Shown here in pieces: positions 6,556 through 12,785 of a stretch of 38,990 nucleotides of DNA. The DNA is from a virus: positions 1 to 38,990 of the IMG/VR virus record IMGVR_UViG_3300045257_000173; one strand, written 5' to 3'. The notes beneath the pieces were generated by a model that was not told where the DNA came from, did no database searches, and worked only from the letters and a program-made list of their open reading frames with translations. Position numbers and translations under genes: made by a program. Numbering within the stretch: position 1 is the stretch's first letter; each line of letters starts with the position of its first letter.

Positions 6556-6741
6556 TTATTTGTAGGATGCCGGCCGATTCGCGCCGACGCTATCGCACAC
6601 GCGCAGGAATTTTTCTTCCGCCGCTTCGCGCAGGTTTTCCGGGATCATCGACTGCGGGTAGGCAAGCGCGAGCATGCGCATATCGTGTTGCAATTCGGTT
6701 TCGGCTTTGGCGATCACCTCGCGTTTTTGATTCAGGTCCAT
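6556..6741 (-). CDS. Hypothetical protein, 61 aa
   Basis: This is a helical protein (MDLNQKREVIAKAETELQHD, then PENLREAAEEKFLRVCDS). The ribosome site GAGGGAG lies seven bases before ATG 6741. It is the second gene of the leftward early transcript. No family is recognised. Confidence 0.65.
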   Translation of the reverse strand: MDLNQKREVIAKAETELQHDMRMLALAYPQSMIPENLREAAEEKFLRVCDSVGANRPASYK

Positions 6742-6757
6742 TTCCGTCTCCCTCTAT

Positions 6758-6928
6758 TTAGTAATCGGTGTCGCCTTCGATCTCGTCAACATCGGCCTGC
6801 GCAGCATTGATACGCGGCTGATCGTGCGCCAATTGTGCCGCCAGCAGTTCGTTGTATGCGGCGGCGAGCGCGTTTTGACGCTCAACCGCTTCGACGTACC
6901 GTGTTGCCGTTTTTCCAGTCAGTTGCAT
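6758..6928 (-). CDS. First gene of the leftward early unit, hypothetical, 56 aa
   Basis: I chose ATG 6928 (MQLTGKTATRYVEAVERQNA) because AAGGGG sits seven bases upstream. An ATG 17 codons earlier lies at the leftward promoter's expected start point. The product is a helical, acidic protein ending in DEIEGDTDY. The function is unknown. Its place directly behind the strong leftward promoter suggests immediate early expression. Confidence 0.65.
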   Translation of the reverse strand: MQLTGKTATRYVEAVERQNALAAAYNELLAAQLAHDQPRINAAQADVDEIEGDTDY

Positions 6929-6970
6929 TTCCGTCCCCTTAATTTCCCGCGCAATCGCGGTATGACTGCC

Positions 6971-6998
6971 ATGATACACAGATTAATTTGCTAGTCAA
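6971..6998 (-). promoter_or_regulatory. Leftward early promoter (sigma70-like)
   Basis: Read on the minus strand, TTGACT (6998-6993), a 16-base spacer and TATCAT (6976-6971) make a good sigma70 promoter about 40 bases ahead of the 6928 start codon. Its -35 box overlaps one copy of the ATTTGCTAGT repeat. Confidence 0.7.
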
Positions 6999-7074
6999 CA
7001 ACTTTATTGCGGTTCGTGCAATTATTTGCTAGTATGTGATTTTGTGGAGGAAAAAATGCTGACAACTAGCGAAA
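6986..7074. promoter_or_regulatory. Operator-like repeats in the divergent control region
   Basis: ATTTGCTAGT occurs exactly at 6986-6995 and 7024-7033, 38 bp apart. A related inverted copy (8 of 10 bases) lies at 7065-7074 inside the first codons of the HTH gene. The first copy overlaps the leftward -35 box and the second the rightward -10 box, so one regulator could control both directions. The HTH product of 7056-7226 is the natural candidate. Confidence 0.55.
7007..7035 (+). promoter_or_regulatory. Rightward promoter (weak sigma70-like)
   Basis: TTGCGG (7007-7012), a 17-base spacer and TAGTAT (7030-7035) make a plausible but weak promoter. It would start about 14 bases before the 7056 ATG. 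The -10 box coincides with the operator-like repeat. Confidence 0.45.
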
Positions 7075-7226
7075 CCGCGGAGCGTTGGGGCTGTTCGCGC
7101 CAGCGCGTGCTGCAATTGCTGCTCCAAGGGCGCATTCCGCGCGCCACTAAATCAATTCGTGGCTGGCAAATACCTGACAACGCAAAGCGCCCGGACAATC
7201 GCAAGCGCGGGCCGAAACCGGCATGA
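7056..7226 (+). CDS. Small HTH regulator (excisionase/MerR-type fold), 56 aa
   Basis: ATG 7056 follows GGAGG with five A residues between. Residues 4-45 (TSETAERWGCSRQRVLQLLL, QGRIPRATKSIRGWQIPDNA) match the winged-helix HTH of excisionase/MerR-like proteins, including the wing ending in W-x-I-P. The basic tail is KRPDNRKRGPKPA. It lies at the divergence point, overlapped by operator-like repeats, so it probably regulates both early promoters. With no integrase visible, an excisionase role is unlikely. It overlaps the next gene as ATGA. Confidence 0.8.
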   Translation: MLTTSETAERWGCSRQRVLQLLLQGRIPRATKSIRGWQIPDNAKRPDNRKRGPKPA

Positions 7227-7435
7227 TGAAACAAATTTACTCCTGCGATATTTGCAAGGAACAGTTTGCGCCGGACCTCCTGTTCGGATGCAGATTTAGC
7301 GGAATGAATAAATTCTCACTCGATGCAGCCAGATCGACTAACGGCACTCATATATGCCTCAATTGCGCTAGGCAAATCGCCGAACAATTGTTAGAGGCAG
7401 CGGAGAAAATTGGAGAGCGGGAACGGCCGGCATGA
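7223..7435 (+). CDS. Small protein with two CxxC pairs, 70 aa
   Basis: The sequence SCDICKEQFAPDLLFGCRFS and HICLNCARQIAEQLLEAAEK gives two CxxC pairs about 35 residues apart, a probable zinc-binding fold with a helical tail. It is translationally coupled to the HTH gene (ATGA at 7223) and to the next gene (ATGA at 7432). The function is unknown. Confidence 0.7.
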   Translation: MMKQIYSCDICKEQFAPDLLFGCRFSGMNKFSLDAARSTNGTHICLNCARQIAEQLLEAAEKIGERERPA

Positions 7436-7629
7436 ACAGCCCGATTACGCCGGAACTGCCCGCAGAGCGCTGCGGCAACTGCGCAAACTCTACTGCTGGA
7501 GAGGGTCGCATGGGTGAAGTGGGTTATGTGCAATGCCGTTTTGAGCGAGCCTACGAATACCGTTCAGCGCACTATCCGTGCGTGTTCCTGCCGTCGCGCT
7601 GGCTCGCCAAACCGGAGCGCAAGCCGTGA
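7432..7629 (+). CDS. Small Cys-rich phage protein, 65 aa
   Basis: The motif ERCGNCANS, followed by YVQCRF and HYPCVFLPSRWLA, resembles a conserved small phage orphan with four cysteines that could bind zinc. It is coupled by overlaps on both sides. The function is unknown. Confidence 0.7.
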   Translation: MNSPITPELPAERCGNCANSTAGEGRMGEVGYVQCRFERAYEYRSAHYPCVFLPSRWLAKPERKP

Positions 7630-7925
7630 AGGAACTGATCCCGCCGATCCTGCGCCGCCTCGGCCCGCTGTCAATCGAGCGCATCGGTGCCGAGCTCGGC
7701 AACCCGAACGATCGCATCCTGCGCGCGTGGCTCACTGCGCTGCGCGATGAGGGGCGCATTGTGCAGCGGTACGCCGGCAGGAACGACATAAACGGGCGCG
7801 TCTATGCCTACGACATCGCGCCTGCGTACTCGCCGCTGCCGACGATGCGGGCGACGGAGTACCGGCAACGGATGCCCACGGGCACGCCTCCTGAGTCCGT
7901 GCGGCGGCTTTTCAGGCTGGAGTAA
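7626..7925 (+). CDS. Winged-helix DNA-binding protein, 99 aa
   Basis: I chose GTG 7626, which overlaps the previous stop as GTGA; starts further upstream lie within the previous gene. Residues 5-50 (PPILRRLGPLSIERIGAELG, NPNDRILRAWLTALRDEGRI, VQRYAG) look like a winged helix-turn-helix, of the kind seen in small transcription regulators or replication-associated phage proteins. The C-terminus is basic (EYRQRMPTGTPPESVRRLFR). It is probably an early regulator, but the target is unknown. Confidence 0.65.
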   Translation: MKELIPPILRRLGPLSIERIGAELGNPNDRILRAWLTALRDEGRIVQRYAGRNDINGRVYAYDIAPAYSPLPTMRATEYRQRMPTGTPPESVRRLFRLE

Positions 7926-7927
7926 GG

Positions 7928-8494
7928 GTGCGCGCAATCGCGGTGTTGTTCGCCCGCGCTGATTCGGTTTATCGAACCCTGCCGGATGTCGATGTCTGGG
8001 ACAAGGAGCGGGACGCGTTACGCTGGCCAGGCGGCTGCCCGCTGGTAGCGCATCCCCCGTGCCGGGCGTGGGGGCGCTTGCGCCAGTTCGCGCACCCGGA
8101 AGCGGGGGAAAAGGAACTTGCGCTGTTTGCGCTTGGCGCGGTGCGCAAATACGGCGGGGTGCTGGAGCATCCGGCCGAATCAACGTTGTGGATTTATACT
8201 TGCCTGCCGCGACCGGGCCGGATGCCGGATGCGTTTGGAGGATACACTGCGCAGATCGATCAATTTAAATTCGGTCATCGTGCGGAAAAAAGCACGTGGC
8301 TGTATATCGTCGGCTGTCACCCCGATAATTTGCCGCCCATGCCGACGCGCGACGATGCGCCGACGCATTGCGTGCGTCCGACCAAAGCGTATCCCCGGCT
8401 GCCATCAATTACCAAACCGGAGCGGGAGCATACCCCGCTGGCTCTGGCCGAGTGGCTCTGCGAGGTTGCGCGGCGCTCCCGTGTGCAGTGCTAA
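7928..8494 (+). CDS. Conserved phage protein with HPPCRxWG motif, 188 aa
   Basis: The protein starts at GTG 7928. It carries AVLFARADSVYRTLPDVDVW, then VAHPPCRAWGRLRQFAHPEA, KYGGVLEHPAESTLW and KSTWLYIVG. This matches a protein common in phages and prophages of proteobacteria. The PPC within HPPCRxWG, and a later LEHP, recall the catalytic loop of cytosine-C5 methyltransferases, so it may be a reduced relative of that fold. The SAM-binding FxGxG motif is not visible, so enzyme activity is not claimed. Confidence 0.75.
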   Translation: MRAIAVLFARADSVYRTLPDVDVWDKERDALRWPGGCPLVAHPPCRAWGRLRQFAHPEAGEKELALFALGAVRKYGGVLEHPAESTLWIYTCLPRPGRMPDAFGGYTAQIDQFKFGHRAEKSTWLYIVGCHPDNLPPMPTRDDAPTHCVRPTKAYPRLPSITKPEREHTPLALAEWLCEVARRSRVQC

Positions 8495-8760
8495 ACTGCG
8501 CCCCAACCGGCTGCGGTAAGTTCCCTCCTGCGCCGGCCAGGCCCCGAATCCTACGGCGCTCGCGTACCGTCCGGGGCCGACTGAATGCTCGGCGCGTGCG
8601 GCAACCGGGGCCGCGTGCGGCCTGAGACAGGCTCCAGGCGGCGCATAGCCTGGAGCCGAACGAACGCTCGACCGCGCGGTATCCTATCCCGCGCTGGAGA
8701 AGCTAGGCCCCGGTCAGGCGATCCGTCTGCCGGGGTCGCCCACAGGACGTCGACACCGAA
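8495..8760. other. Gene-free GC-rich stretch with four strong hairpins
   Basis: No credible frame with a ribosome site is visible. Four perfect or near-perfect hairpins occupy the stretch: 8540-8546/8572-8578 (7 bp, with an inner 4-bp stem), 8609-8613/8618-8622, 8630-8639/8648-8657 (10 bp, perfect, 8-base loop) and 8708-8713 plus 8715-8717/8727-8735 (9 bp with one bulge). None is followed by a T-run, so these are not ordinary terminators. It could be a structured RNA, a leader, or a replication or packaging site. Confidence 0.55.
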
Positions 8761-8940
8761 ATGATCGTCAGCCGCAGAAAACCAGGACCGGACCACTCGG
8801 CGGTGATGCGCGGGATTGCCCGGATGAAACGGTTTGAGCGCGAGCGGGCGCAGTGGATCCGAGAACATCCAGGCGCGACACACGACGAGCTGCGCCGGGC
8901 GATGGATGAGCTCGCGGCGCGGCTTACGCCGGGAGCATAA
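8761..8940 (+). CDS. Hypothetical basic protein, 59 aa
   Basis: ATG 8761 opens a frame ending immediately before the ATG of the next gene (TAA then ATG at 8941). The product is helical and highly charged (RMKRFERERAQWIREHPGAT, HDELRRAMDELAARL). The ribosome site is weak (AGGAC, too far upstream), so the start is uncertain and expression may depend on the hairpin region in front. Confidence 0.55.
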   Translation: MIVSRRKPGPDHSAVMRGIARMKRFERERAQWIREHPGATHDELRRAMDELAARLTPGA

Positions 8941-9201
8941 ATGGAAATCGAGCACATTTTACAGGATCAACCAGCCGATCCAGCGCTGGACGGATTCGTA
9001 GTCGACGCGCATACCATCATTTGTAAATGGCAGCGCGGCACATTGATCGAACACGACATGTTGCAGTTTGGTATGCGCTGTTTGGTCAACTCGCTGCGCG
9101 CGTCGCCGCCTGAGCGGGCGCAAAGGTTGTCGCTAACGATAATAAATGCGTTGGTAAAGGCGGTTGACGAACAAAAGAAAGCCGCCTTGAAAACCGCCTA
9201 G
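8941..9201 (+). CDS. Hypothetical protein, 86 aa
   Basis: This small acidic protein begins MEIEHILQDQPADPALDGFV and has a helical C-terminal half (SLTIINALVKAVDEQKKAAL). It starts directly after the stop of the 59-aa gene, which suggests coupling. I do not recognise a family. It precedes the replication gene. Confidence 0.65.
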   Translation: MEIEHILQDQPADPALDGFVVDAHTIICKWQRGTLIEHDMLQFGMRCLVNSLRASPPERAQRLSLTIINALVKAVDEQKKAALKTA

Positions 9202-9322
9202 GCATGGTCTAGGATAGAAATACGCCGAGCTTGCAACTCGGCAGTAAGTGGCGAGACCAGCCCCGCGGCGCCCACTACGCCGCGGGCACTCGCTTTCCGC
9301 AATCCCTTAGTGGGGGAAATCA
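9202..9322. other. Structured leader ahead of the replication gene
   Basis: This 121-bp gap holds two perfect hairpins: 9224-9229/9237-9242 (6 bp) and 9262-9270/9278-9286 (9 bp, GC only, 7-base loop). The second is further enclosed by 9251-9255/9289-9293. There is no T-run, so it is not a standard terminator. It ends in TGGGGGAAATCA just before the ATG at 9323. It may control translation of the replication protein or form part of an origin. Confidence 0.5.
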
Positions 9323-10252
9323 ATGAGCGATTCGAGCGATTCACTTCCTGCGCCGCTTGTCCCGGCCGAGGTCGATTTACGGGATTTTCCGTACATGCCG
9401 TTGGACGTGGAACGGCTGATAAACTCCAATTTGGTCGCGCTGGCGACCGCCGAACAATTCAGAGCCGCGGTGCTGTTGTGGTGTCACGCATGGCACGCGA
9501 TACCCGCAGGATCGATTGACGTCAACGAAAAAGTGCTCGCTTTACATTCTGGCGCCGGCACCCGCTGGCGCTATGTACGTGACTACGCTTTACACGGCTT
9601 TATTCTGTGCTCTGACAACCGATATTACCATCCAGTAATCGCAGAAAAGGCAATAGAATCATTCAGAAAGCGAAAAAGCGCCAGCAAGAAGGCGAAAGCC
9701 GCCGCGAATGCACGCTGGATGCTTGAAGCAGTGCATAAGCAAAGCACAAGCAATGCTCCAAGCAATGCTCCAAGCAATGCACAAGCAATGCTTGGAAATG
9801 CTAAGGGAAGTGAAGGGAAGGGAATAGAAGGGAAGGGTTTACCGAGCACCGTACTTAATCAGCCGGAAAAGCCGAACCCGAAAAGCCGAAAAGCCGAACC
9901 CCTCCCCGAAGAGATTCCCAAACCCGAACCCCCGAAAACCGGATGGTGGCACACGGACTCAGGAATCCTTGCGACCGCCAAGACCCTCAACCTGCCGGCC
10001 GTGTCGGTCGAAACCATGCGCGATCTCAAAGAGCGTTGCTTCGCCGAGATCGAGCGCTTGAAAGCCGCGGGCGCAAACCCGCTTCCGGCCATCAAGGCGC
10101 CATCCTGCGCACACTGCGGTACACCGTTCGCCAACGGCGGATTCACATCGATGACCGGCGGAAACGTGTGTAATCCGTGCTACGCGGCGTACATGCGCTC
10201 CGAGTGGCAGCCAGCGCAACCAGATCAGCAACCGAGACCTCCAGCAGCCTGA
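9323..10252 (+). CDS. DUF1376 replication-type protein with C-terminal zinc finger, 309 aa
   Basis: Residues 17-125 match DUF1376 (VDLRDFPYMPLDVERLINSN, AAVLLWCHAWHAIPAGSID, GFILCSDNRYYHPVIAEKAI), a domain of phage replication-initiator-like proteins with a winged-helix fold. A low-complexity linker follows (SNAPSNAPSNAQ, then a Gly/Lys-rich part). A helical segment lies near residues 225-255, and a zinc finger CAHCGTPF...CNPCYAAYM near 265-290. The linker DNA contains iteron-like repeats, recalling lambda O, where the origin lies inside the initiator gene. The role as initiator or helicase-loading partner is inferred. Confidence 0.8.
   Translation: MSDSSDSLPAPLVPAEVDLRDFPYMPLDVERLINSNLVALATAEQFRAAVLLWCHAWHAIPAGSIDVNEKVLALHSGAGTRWRYVRDYALHGFILCSDNRYYHPVIAEKAIESFRKRKSASKKAKAAANARWMLEAVHKQSTSNAPSNAPSNAQAMLGNAKGSEGKGIEGKGLPSTVLNQPEKPNPKSRKAEPLPEEIPKPEPPKTGWWHTDSGILATAKTLNLPAVSVETMRDLKERCFAEIERLKAAGANPLPAIKAPSCAHCGTPFANGGFTSMTGGNVCNPCYAAYMRSEWQPAQPDQQPRPPAA
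9737..9837 (+). repeat. Iteron-like repeats and purine tract inside the replication gene
   Basis: Five tandem units of 11-12 bp with the core AAGCAATGC run from 9737 to 9795; the first unit reads AAGCAAAGC. Directly after them, 9796-9837 is nearly all purine on the plus strand (GGGAAGTGAAGGGAAGGG). Clustered iterons inside an initiator gene, next to an asymmetric tract, resemble lambdoid origins. The repeats also encode SNAP repeats, so a protein-level reason is possible. Confidence 0.55.
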
Positions 10253-10498
10253 TTCACCTGCTTATTATGATTGTGTATAGCCCGCTACATACAAGTGGCG
10301 ATTGAAAGCCAGTTCAGAGGCGACAGCCTTGAAGGCCGCTACTTATAGTCATCATCTTTGGCCCCCTGTCGAACTTTCGACGCCCCCTCCAGGCGACCGC
10401 TCGTGCTGCGGTGCGTCAAATGGCATATGGGGCATATTTGGGGGCAACTCGATGTTGTCACGACTTCAAACATGTTTTTTTTCAAAGAGTTAAGTCTG

Positions 10499-10529
10499 CA
10501 ATTCGATTGAGCAACCCTCAACCGAATTG
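10499..10529 (-). promoter_or_regulatory. 13-bp inverted repeat
   Basis: The arms CAATTCGATTGAG (10499-10511) and CTCAACCGAATTG (10517-10529) flank a 5-base loop. The single non-Watson-Crick position is A-C on the plus strand but G-U on the minus strand, so the hairpin is complete if read leftward. No T-run follows closely. It may be an operator or a weak terminator. Confidence 0.45.
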
Positions 10530-10739
10530 GAAAAAGGGCGATCGGGCTATCGGTCGACCTGGCCGGCCGCGTCGAGGTGCTGGCGGCTGGAGGGCGTCGA
10601 CGGCGAGGTCCAGGTCGATCGGGCGCCGGGCTGGCGGCTGGCCGGTCGGGCTGGCCGTCGAGCCGGCGGGGCACCTGGCCAGATGGGTCTGAGGGCGGCG
10701 TGGGAAGGTGCCATCCCTGCTCCGCTCCCCCAATTTTTC

Positions 10740-10767
10740 TTGACATTTTGCACAATTGTTTTACAGT
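10740..10767 (+). promoter_or_regulatory. Sigma70-like promoter for the middle/late unit
   Basis: A consensus -35 TTGACA (10740-10745), a 16-base spacer rich in A and T, and TACAGT (10762-10767) form a plausible promoter about 100 bases upstream of the zinc-finger gene at 10864. It lies in an AT-rich strip right after the GC-rich island. Confidence 0.6.
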
Positions 10768-10863
10768 TTCGGTGCTGGTCCGTGGAGACGGTGCAAAGGC
10801 TCGGGTGCCTGATATCGCCAGGGCCGCCAGCATCCTCACTCAACCGCTATCAGGAGCAACATC

Positions 10864-11163
10864 ATGACTTTCAAGCACAAATGCGAGCGCAAACTTAAGG
10901 GCGAACACAACCACTGTTCGGTATGCGGGGAGTATTTCAACAGCAACAAGGCGTTTGAGAAGCACCGGATCGGTGAATTTGGGGTTGACCGGAGGTGCGC
11001 GACGGTGGATGAAATGAAGGCGAAAGGAATGAGTGTGAATTCGGGCGGGTGGTGGATAACGCACAAAAGCGACGCAGAATCGATTTCTAGGCGCTCGGTG
11101 GATGAAAAAGAGCGCGGATCGGAGGAAAGTCGTACGGTAGAGTCACCCGAGGTCGATTCGTGA
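10864..11163 (+). CDS. FDXHR-type putative zinc-binding phage protein, 99 aa
   Basis: The sequence HNHCSVCGEYFNSNKAFEKH, followed by RIGEFGVDRRCATVDEMKAK and GGWWI, matches the FDXHR family of small phage zinc-binding proteins (CxxC, then FxxHR, then a later Cys). The tail is acidic and disordered. AGGAG lies seven bases before ATG 10864 within the AGGAGcAACATC-ATG type of start context seen at other genes of this phage. It is probably the first gene from the 10740 promoter. Confidence 0.75.
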   Translation: MTFKHKCERKLKGEHNHCSVCGEYFNSNKAFEKHRIGEFGVDRRCATVDEMKAKGMSVNSGGWWITHKSDAESISRRSVDEKERGSEESRTVESPEVDS

Positions 11164-11357
11164 GCAAATGGTGTCCATCCTGCGAGCGGGAGTTGAAGGA
11201 GGCGGCGTTCGGGCGGAACGAGAGCTTGAGCGACGGGTTGGCGGCGTATTGCCGGGGGTGCTACGCGAGGAAGATCAAGGAGTCGCGGCTGAGGACGGGT
11301 AAGGTGAAGCCGGGGCGTGGGGTAGGCAGACCGAGGAAGGGGTTAGGGGATGGATGA
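11160..11357 (+). CDS. Small zinc-ribbon protein with AT-hook-like tail, 65 aa
   Basis: GTG 11160 overlaps the previous stop. The product has WCPSCERELKEAAFGRNESL and AAYCRGCYARK, a zinc ribbon seen in small phage proteins and at the N-terminus of endonuclease VII-like enzymes. It then has a basic tail with GRGVGRPRKGLG, which resembles an AT-hook. It probably binds nucleic acid; the nuclease part of endonuclease VII is absent. It overlaps the next gene by 8 bp. Confidence 0.7.
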   Translation: MSKWCPSCERELKEAAFGRNESLSDGLAAYCRGCYARKIKESRLRTGKVKPGRGVGRPRKGLGDG

Positions 11358-11778
11358 GGAAAAGGTGAGGGGTAGTCTAGGGGTAGGCATGGCTTACCCT
11401 AGCAATGTCCTGGAGGGCTTCGGAACCGGAGCACTGCTCGACTTGAGGGTTCGGTTCGCGATGGACCTGCTCAAGTCGCCGCTGTTTTCGAACGTGGTGG
11501 CCGAGGGCGTGGAGTTTCGGGACGACATCACCACGGCTGGAGGGATTGCCGAACACGCGCTGGACATCGCTGTTGCGCTTCTGGCGCAGGCCGAGAACCG
11601 CGGCCTGGTCGAGTCCTTGCCTGACGACGACGGGTTGAACCGGCAGCTTCGCTTGCAGGCGGCGCGCACGGCGCGCTACTCGGTGTGGCAGCAGCTCGCC
11701 GGGGCGCGGGTGGCGGCGGAGGAGCAGCCGCGGGTGGGGCCGGTTGGTCCGCTTGCCGGCAGGACGTTCAACGGGTAG
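11350..11778 (+). CDS. Hypothetical protein, 142 aa
   Basis: The frame starts at ATG 11350 inside the end of the previous gene; ATG 11389 (MAYPSN) is an alternative. A helical core (ALLDLRVRFAMDLLKSPLFS, GIAEHALDIAVALLAQAENR) is followed by a basic, helical C-terminus. I do not recognise a family. It ends exactly where the large palindrome at 11778 begins and lies upstream of the resolvase, so a DNA-replication link is possible but unproven. Confidence 0.6.
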   Translation: MDEEKVRGSLGVGMAYPSNVLEGFGTGALLDLRVRFAMDLLKSPLFSNVVAEGVEFRDDITTAGGIAEHALDIAVALLAQAENRGLVESLPDDDGLNRQLRLQAARTARYSVWQQLAGARVAAEEQPRVGPVGPLAGRTFNG

Positions 11779-11853
11779 GTGGGGCATTTGACCCACTTCG
11801 GGCCTGGGTGGCAAATTGCCCCTGCCCTTTTCAGGTGGGTGAAATGCCCCACC
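11778..11853. repeat. 76-bp nested palindrome built of three motif copies
   Basis: The outer arms 11778-11798 and 11833-11853 are 21 bp with two mismatches. GGCAAATTGCC (11810-11820) sits at their exact centre. The same pattern, GGGGCA(A)TTTxxCC(A)CCC, is seen three times: once on the plus strand from 11781, and twice on the minus strand (about 11822-11806 and 11850-11835). This looks like a cluster of binding sites for an initiator or repressor. There is no T-run, so a terminator is unlikely. Confidence 0.65.
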
Positions 11854-11882
11854 TGTGGATAAGTCGGTTGCCCTGTGGATAA
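11854..11882 (-). other. Two perfect DnaA boxes (candidate replication origin)
   Basis: TTATCCACA, the consensus DnaA box, occurs on the minus strand at 11862-11854 and 11882-11874 in the same orientation, 20 bp apart. The first abuts the end of the nested palindrome. An A/T-richer stretch (CCTTTTGCATATTCC) follows. Iteron-like sites, DnaA boxes and an AT-rich element together resemble plasmid-type origins. Confidence 0.6.
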
Positions 11883-11961
11883 CCTTTTGCATATTCCCCG
11901 GTGGCTCACCACCCTCGAAGCGGCCGAACGGACGGTTCGGGGTTCGGCATAGAGGCTTGGC

Positions 11962-12489
11962 ATGATCGTTGCTATCGACCCTGGCACAACCGAGAGCGCG
12001 TTCGTTGCGCTGCATGACGGTGTTCCTGCCGAGCACGACAAGCTGCCGAACGATATATTGCTTCTGCGGGTGCGCAACGATTGGGACCCGATTCACCACT
12101 TGCTTGCGATCGAAGCGATAGCATCGTACGGTATGAGCGTTGGTAAGGAAGTGTTTGATACCTGCATGTGGATAGGACGCTTCCGCGAAGCGTGGGAGCG
12201 CCGCGGCGGGACAGTGCGGTTGATTTACCGACGCGAGGTCAAACTGTTCCTGTGCGAATCGAGCAAAGCGAGCGATTCGAACATCCGCGCTGCGATCATC
12301 GACAGGTACGGCGGGCAGGCTGCGGCAGTCGGTGTCAAGAAGTCACCGGGTCCGCTCTACGGCATCAAGGCGGATCGTTGGTCGGCTTTAGCGGTGGCGC
12401 TGACGGCGGAAGGCAGGCCAGCCGAGGCGCATGTCAGTCTCACTAAGACCGAGCTGGAAGAAATGGAATTACCGCAATTACCTTTTTGA
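11962..12489 (+). CDS. ruvC: RuvC-like Holliday junction resolvase
   Basis: This 175-residue protein of the RuvC-like family resolves branched DNA during replication, recombination or packaging. Catalytic acidic residues appear as AIDPGTTESA (Asp 6), LLAIEAIASYGM (Glu 51) and GIKADRWSALAVAL (Asp 138). Conserved family blocks EVFDTCMWIGRF, VKLFLCESSKASDSNIR and KKSPGPLYG are all present. The start is ATG 11962 with a modest GAGG site. It lies next to the candidate origin and upstream of the terminase. Confidence 0.88.
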   Translation: MIVAIDPGTTESAFVALHDGVPAEHDKLPNDILLLRVRNDWDPIHHLLAIEAIASYGMSVGKEVFDTCMWIGRFREAWERRGGTVRLIYRREVKLFLCESSKASDSNIRAAIIDRYGGQAAAVGVKKSPGPLYGIKADRWSALAVALTAEGRPAEAHVSLTKTELEEMELPQLPF

Positions 12490-12502
12490 AAGGAGGGTGA
12501 GC

Positions 12503-12781
12503 ATGGACATGGAAACGAGTGATAGGACGGCGGTGCGCGCGCTTGCTGCGGGCATCAACATCACGGCGCTGCGCGGCTCGATCGAAAAACTTGAAGCGGC
12601 GTGCAATCGCAAGATCGAGGCGCAGGAGGATTTCAAGAATGCGATTGACTTGGCCGCTTTGCAGAACGGCATCCTGTCAGGCGTGCTGAGTCAGTACATC
12701 ATTGCGCGCTGCACCGATACCGTGAAAAAGAAGGCGCAGTCGGCGGCGCAGTTGCAACTGCTGTTCGAGGAAATCGGATAG
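12503..12781 (+). CDS. Hypothetical helical protein, 92 aa
   Basis: ATG 12503 follows a very strong AAAGGAGGGTGAGC site. The protein is nearly all helix (ALRGSIEKLEAACNRKIEAQ, EDFKNAIDLAALQNGILSGV, LSQYIIARCTDTVKKKAQSA). It may form a small helical bundle that binds DNA or a partner. No family is recognised. It lies between the resolvase and the KTSC protein. Confidence 0.7.
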   Translation: MDMETSDRTAVRALAAGINITALRGSIEKLEAACNRKIEAQEDFKNAIDLAALQNGILSGVLSQYIIARCTDTVKKKAQSAAQLQLLFEEIG

Positions 12782-12785
12782 TGCC

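Larger units (their letters stand above)
10253..10863. other. Long gene-free region with dyads and a GC-rich island
   Basis: I see no convincing gene in these 611 bp. The first part is mixed in composition, with GTCGAACTTTCGAC near 10368. It is followed by a 13-bp inverted repeat (10499-10511/10517-10529). A very GC-rich island at about 10530-10715 has an inverted repeat 10551-10562/10610-10621, a direct repeat CTGGCGGCTGG (10580 and 10631) and a GGCACC/GGTGCC pair (10670, 10707). The region ends in an AT-rich promoter at 10740 ahead of the next gene. Confidence 0.5.

Noticed and set aside
7928-8494. Calling this gene a functional cytosine methyltransferase
   Set aside because: Only a HPPC-like loop is visible. 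The SAM-binding glycine motif and the other methyltransferase motifs are not seen.
8551-8955. Minus-strand 134-codon frame over the hairpin region
   Set aside because: It overlaps the 59-aa gene antisense, shows no protein-like pattern, and the hairpins explain the sequence better.
10339-10839. Minus-strand 166-codon frame in the 10253-10863 gap
   Set aside because: It is Pro/Arg-rich across a GC island, with no ribosome site and no recognisable motif. The dyads explain the region better.
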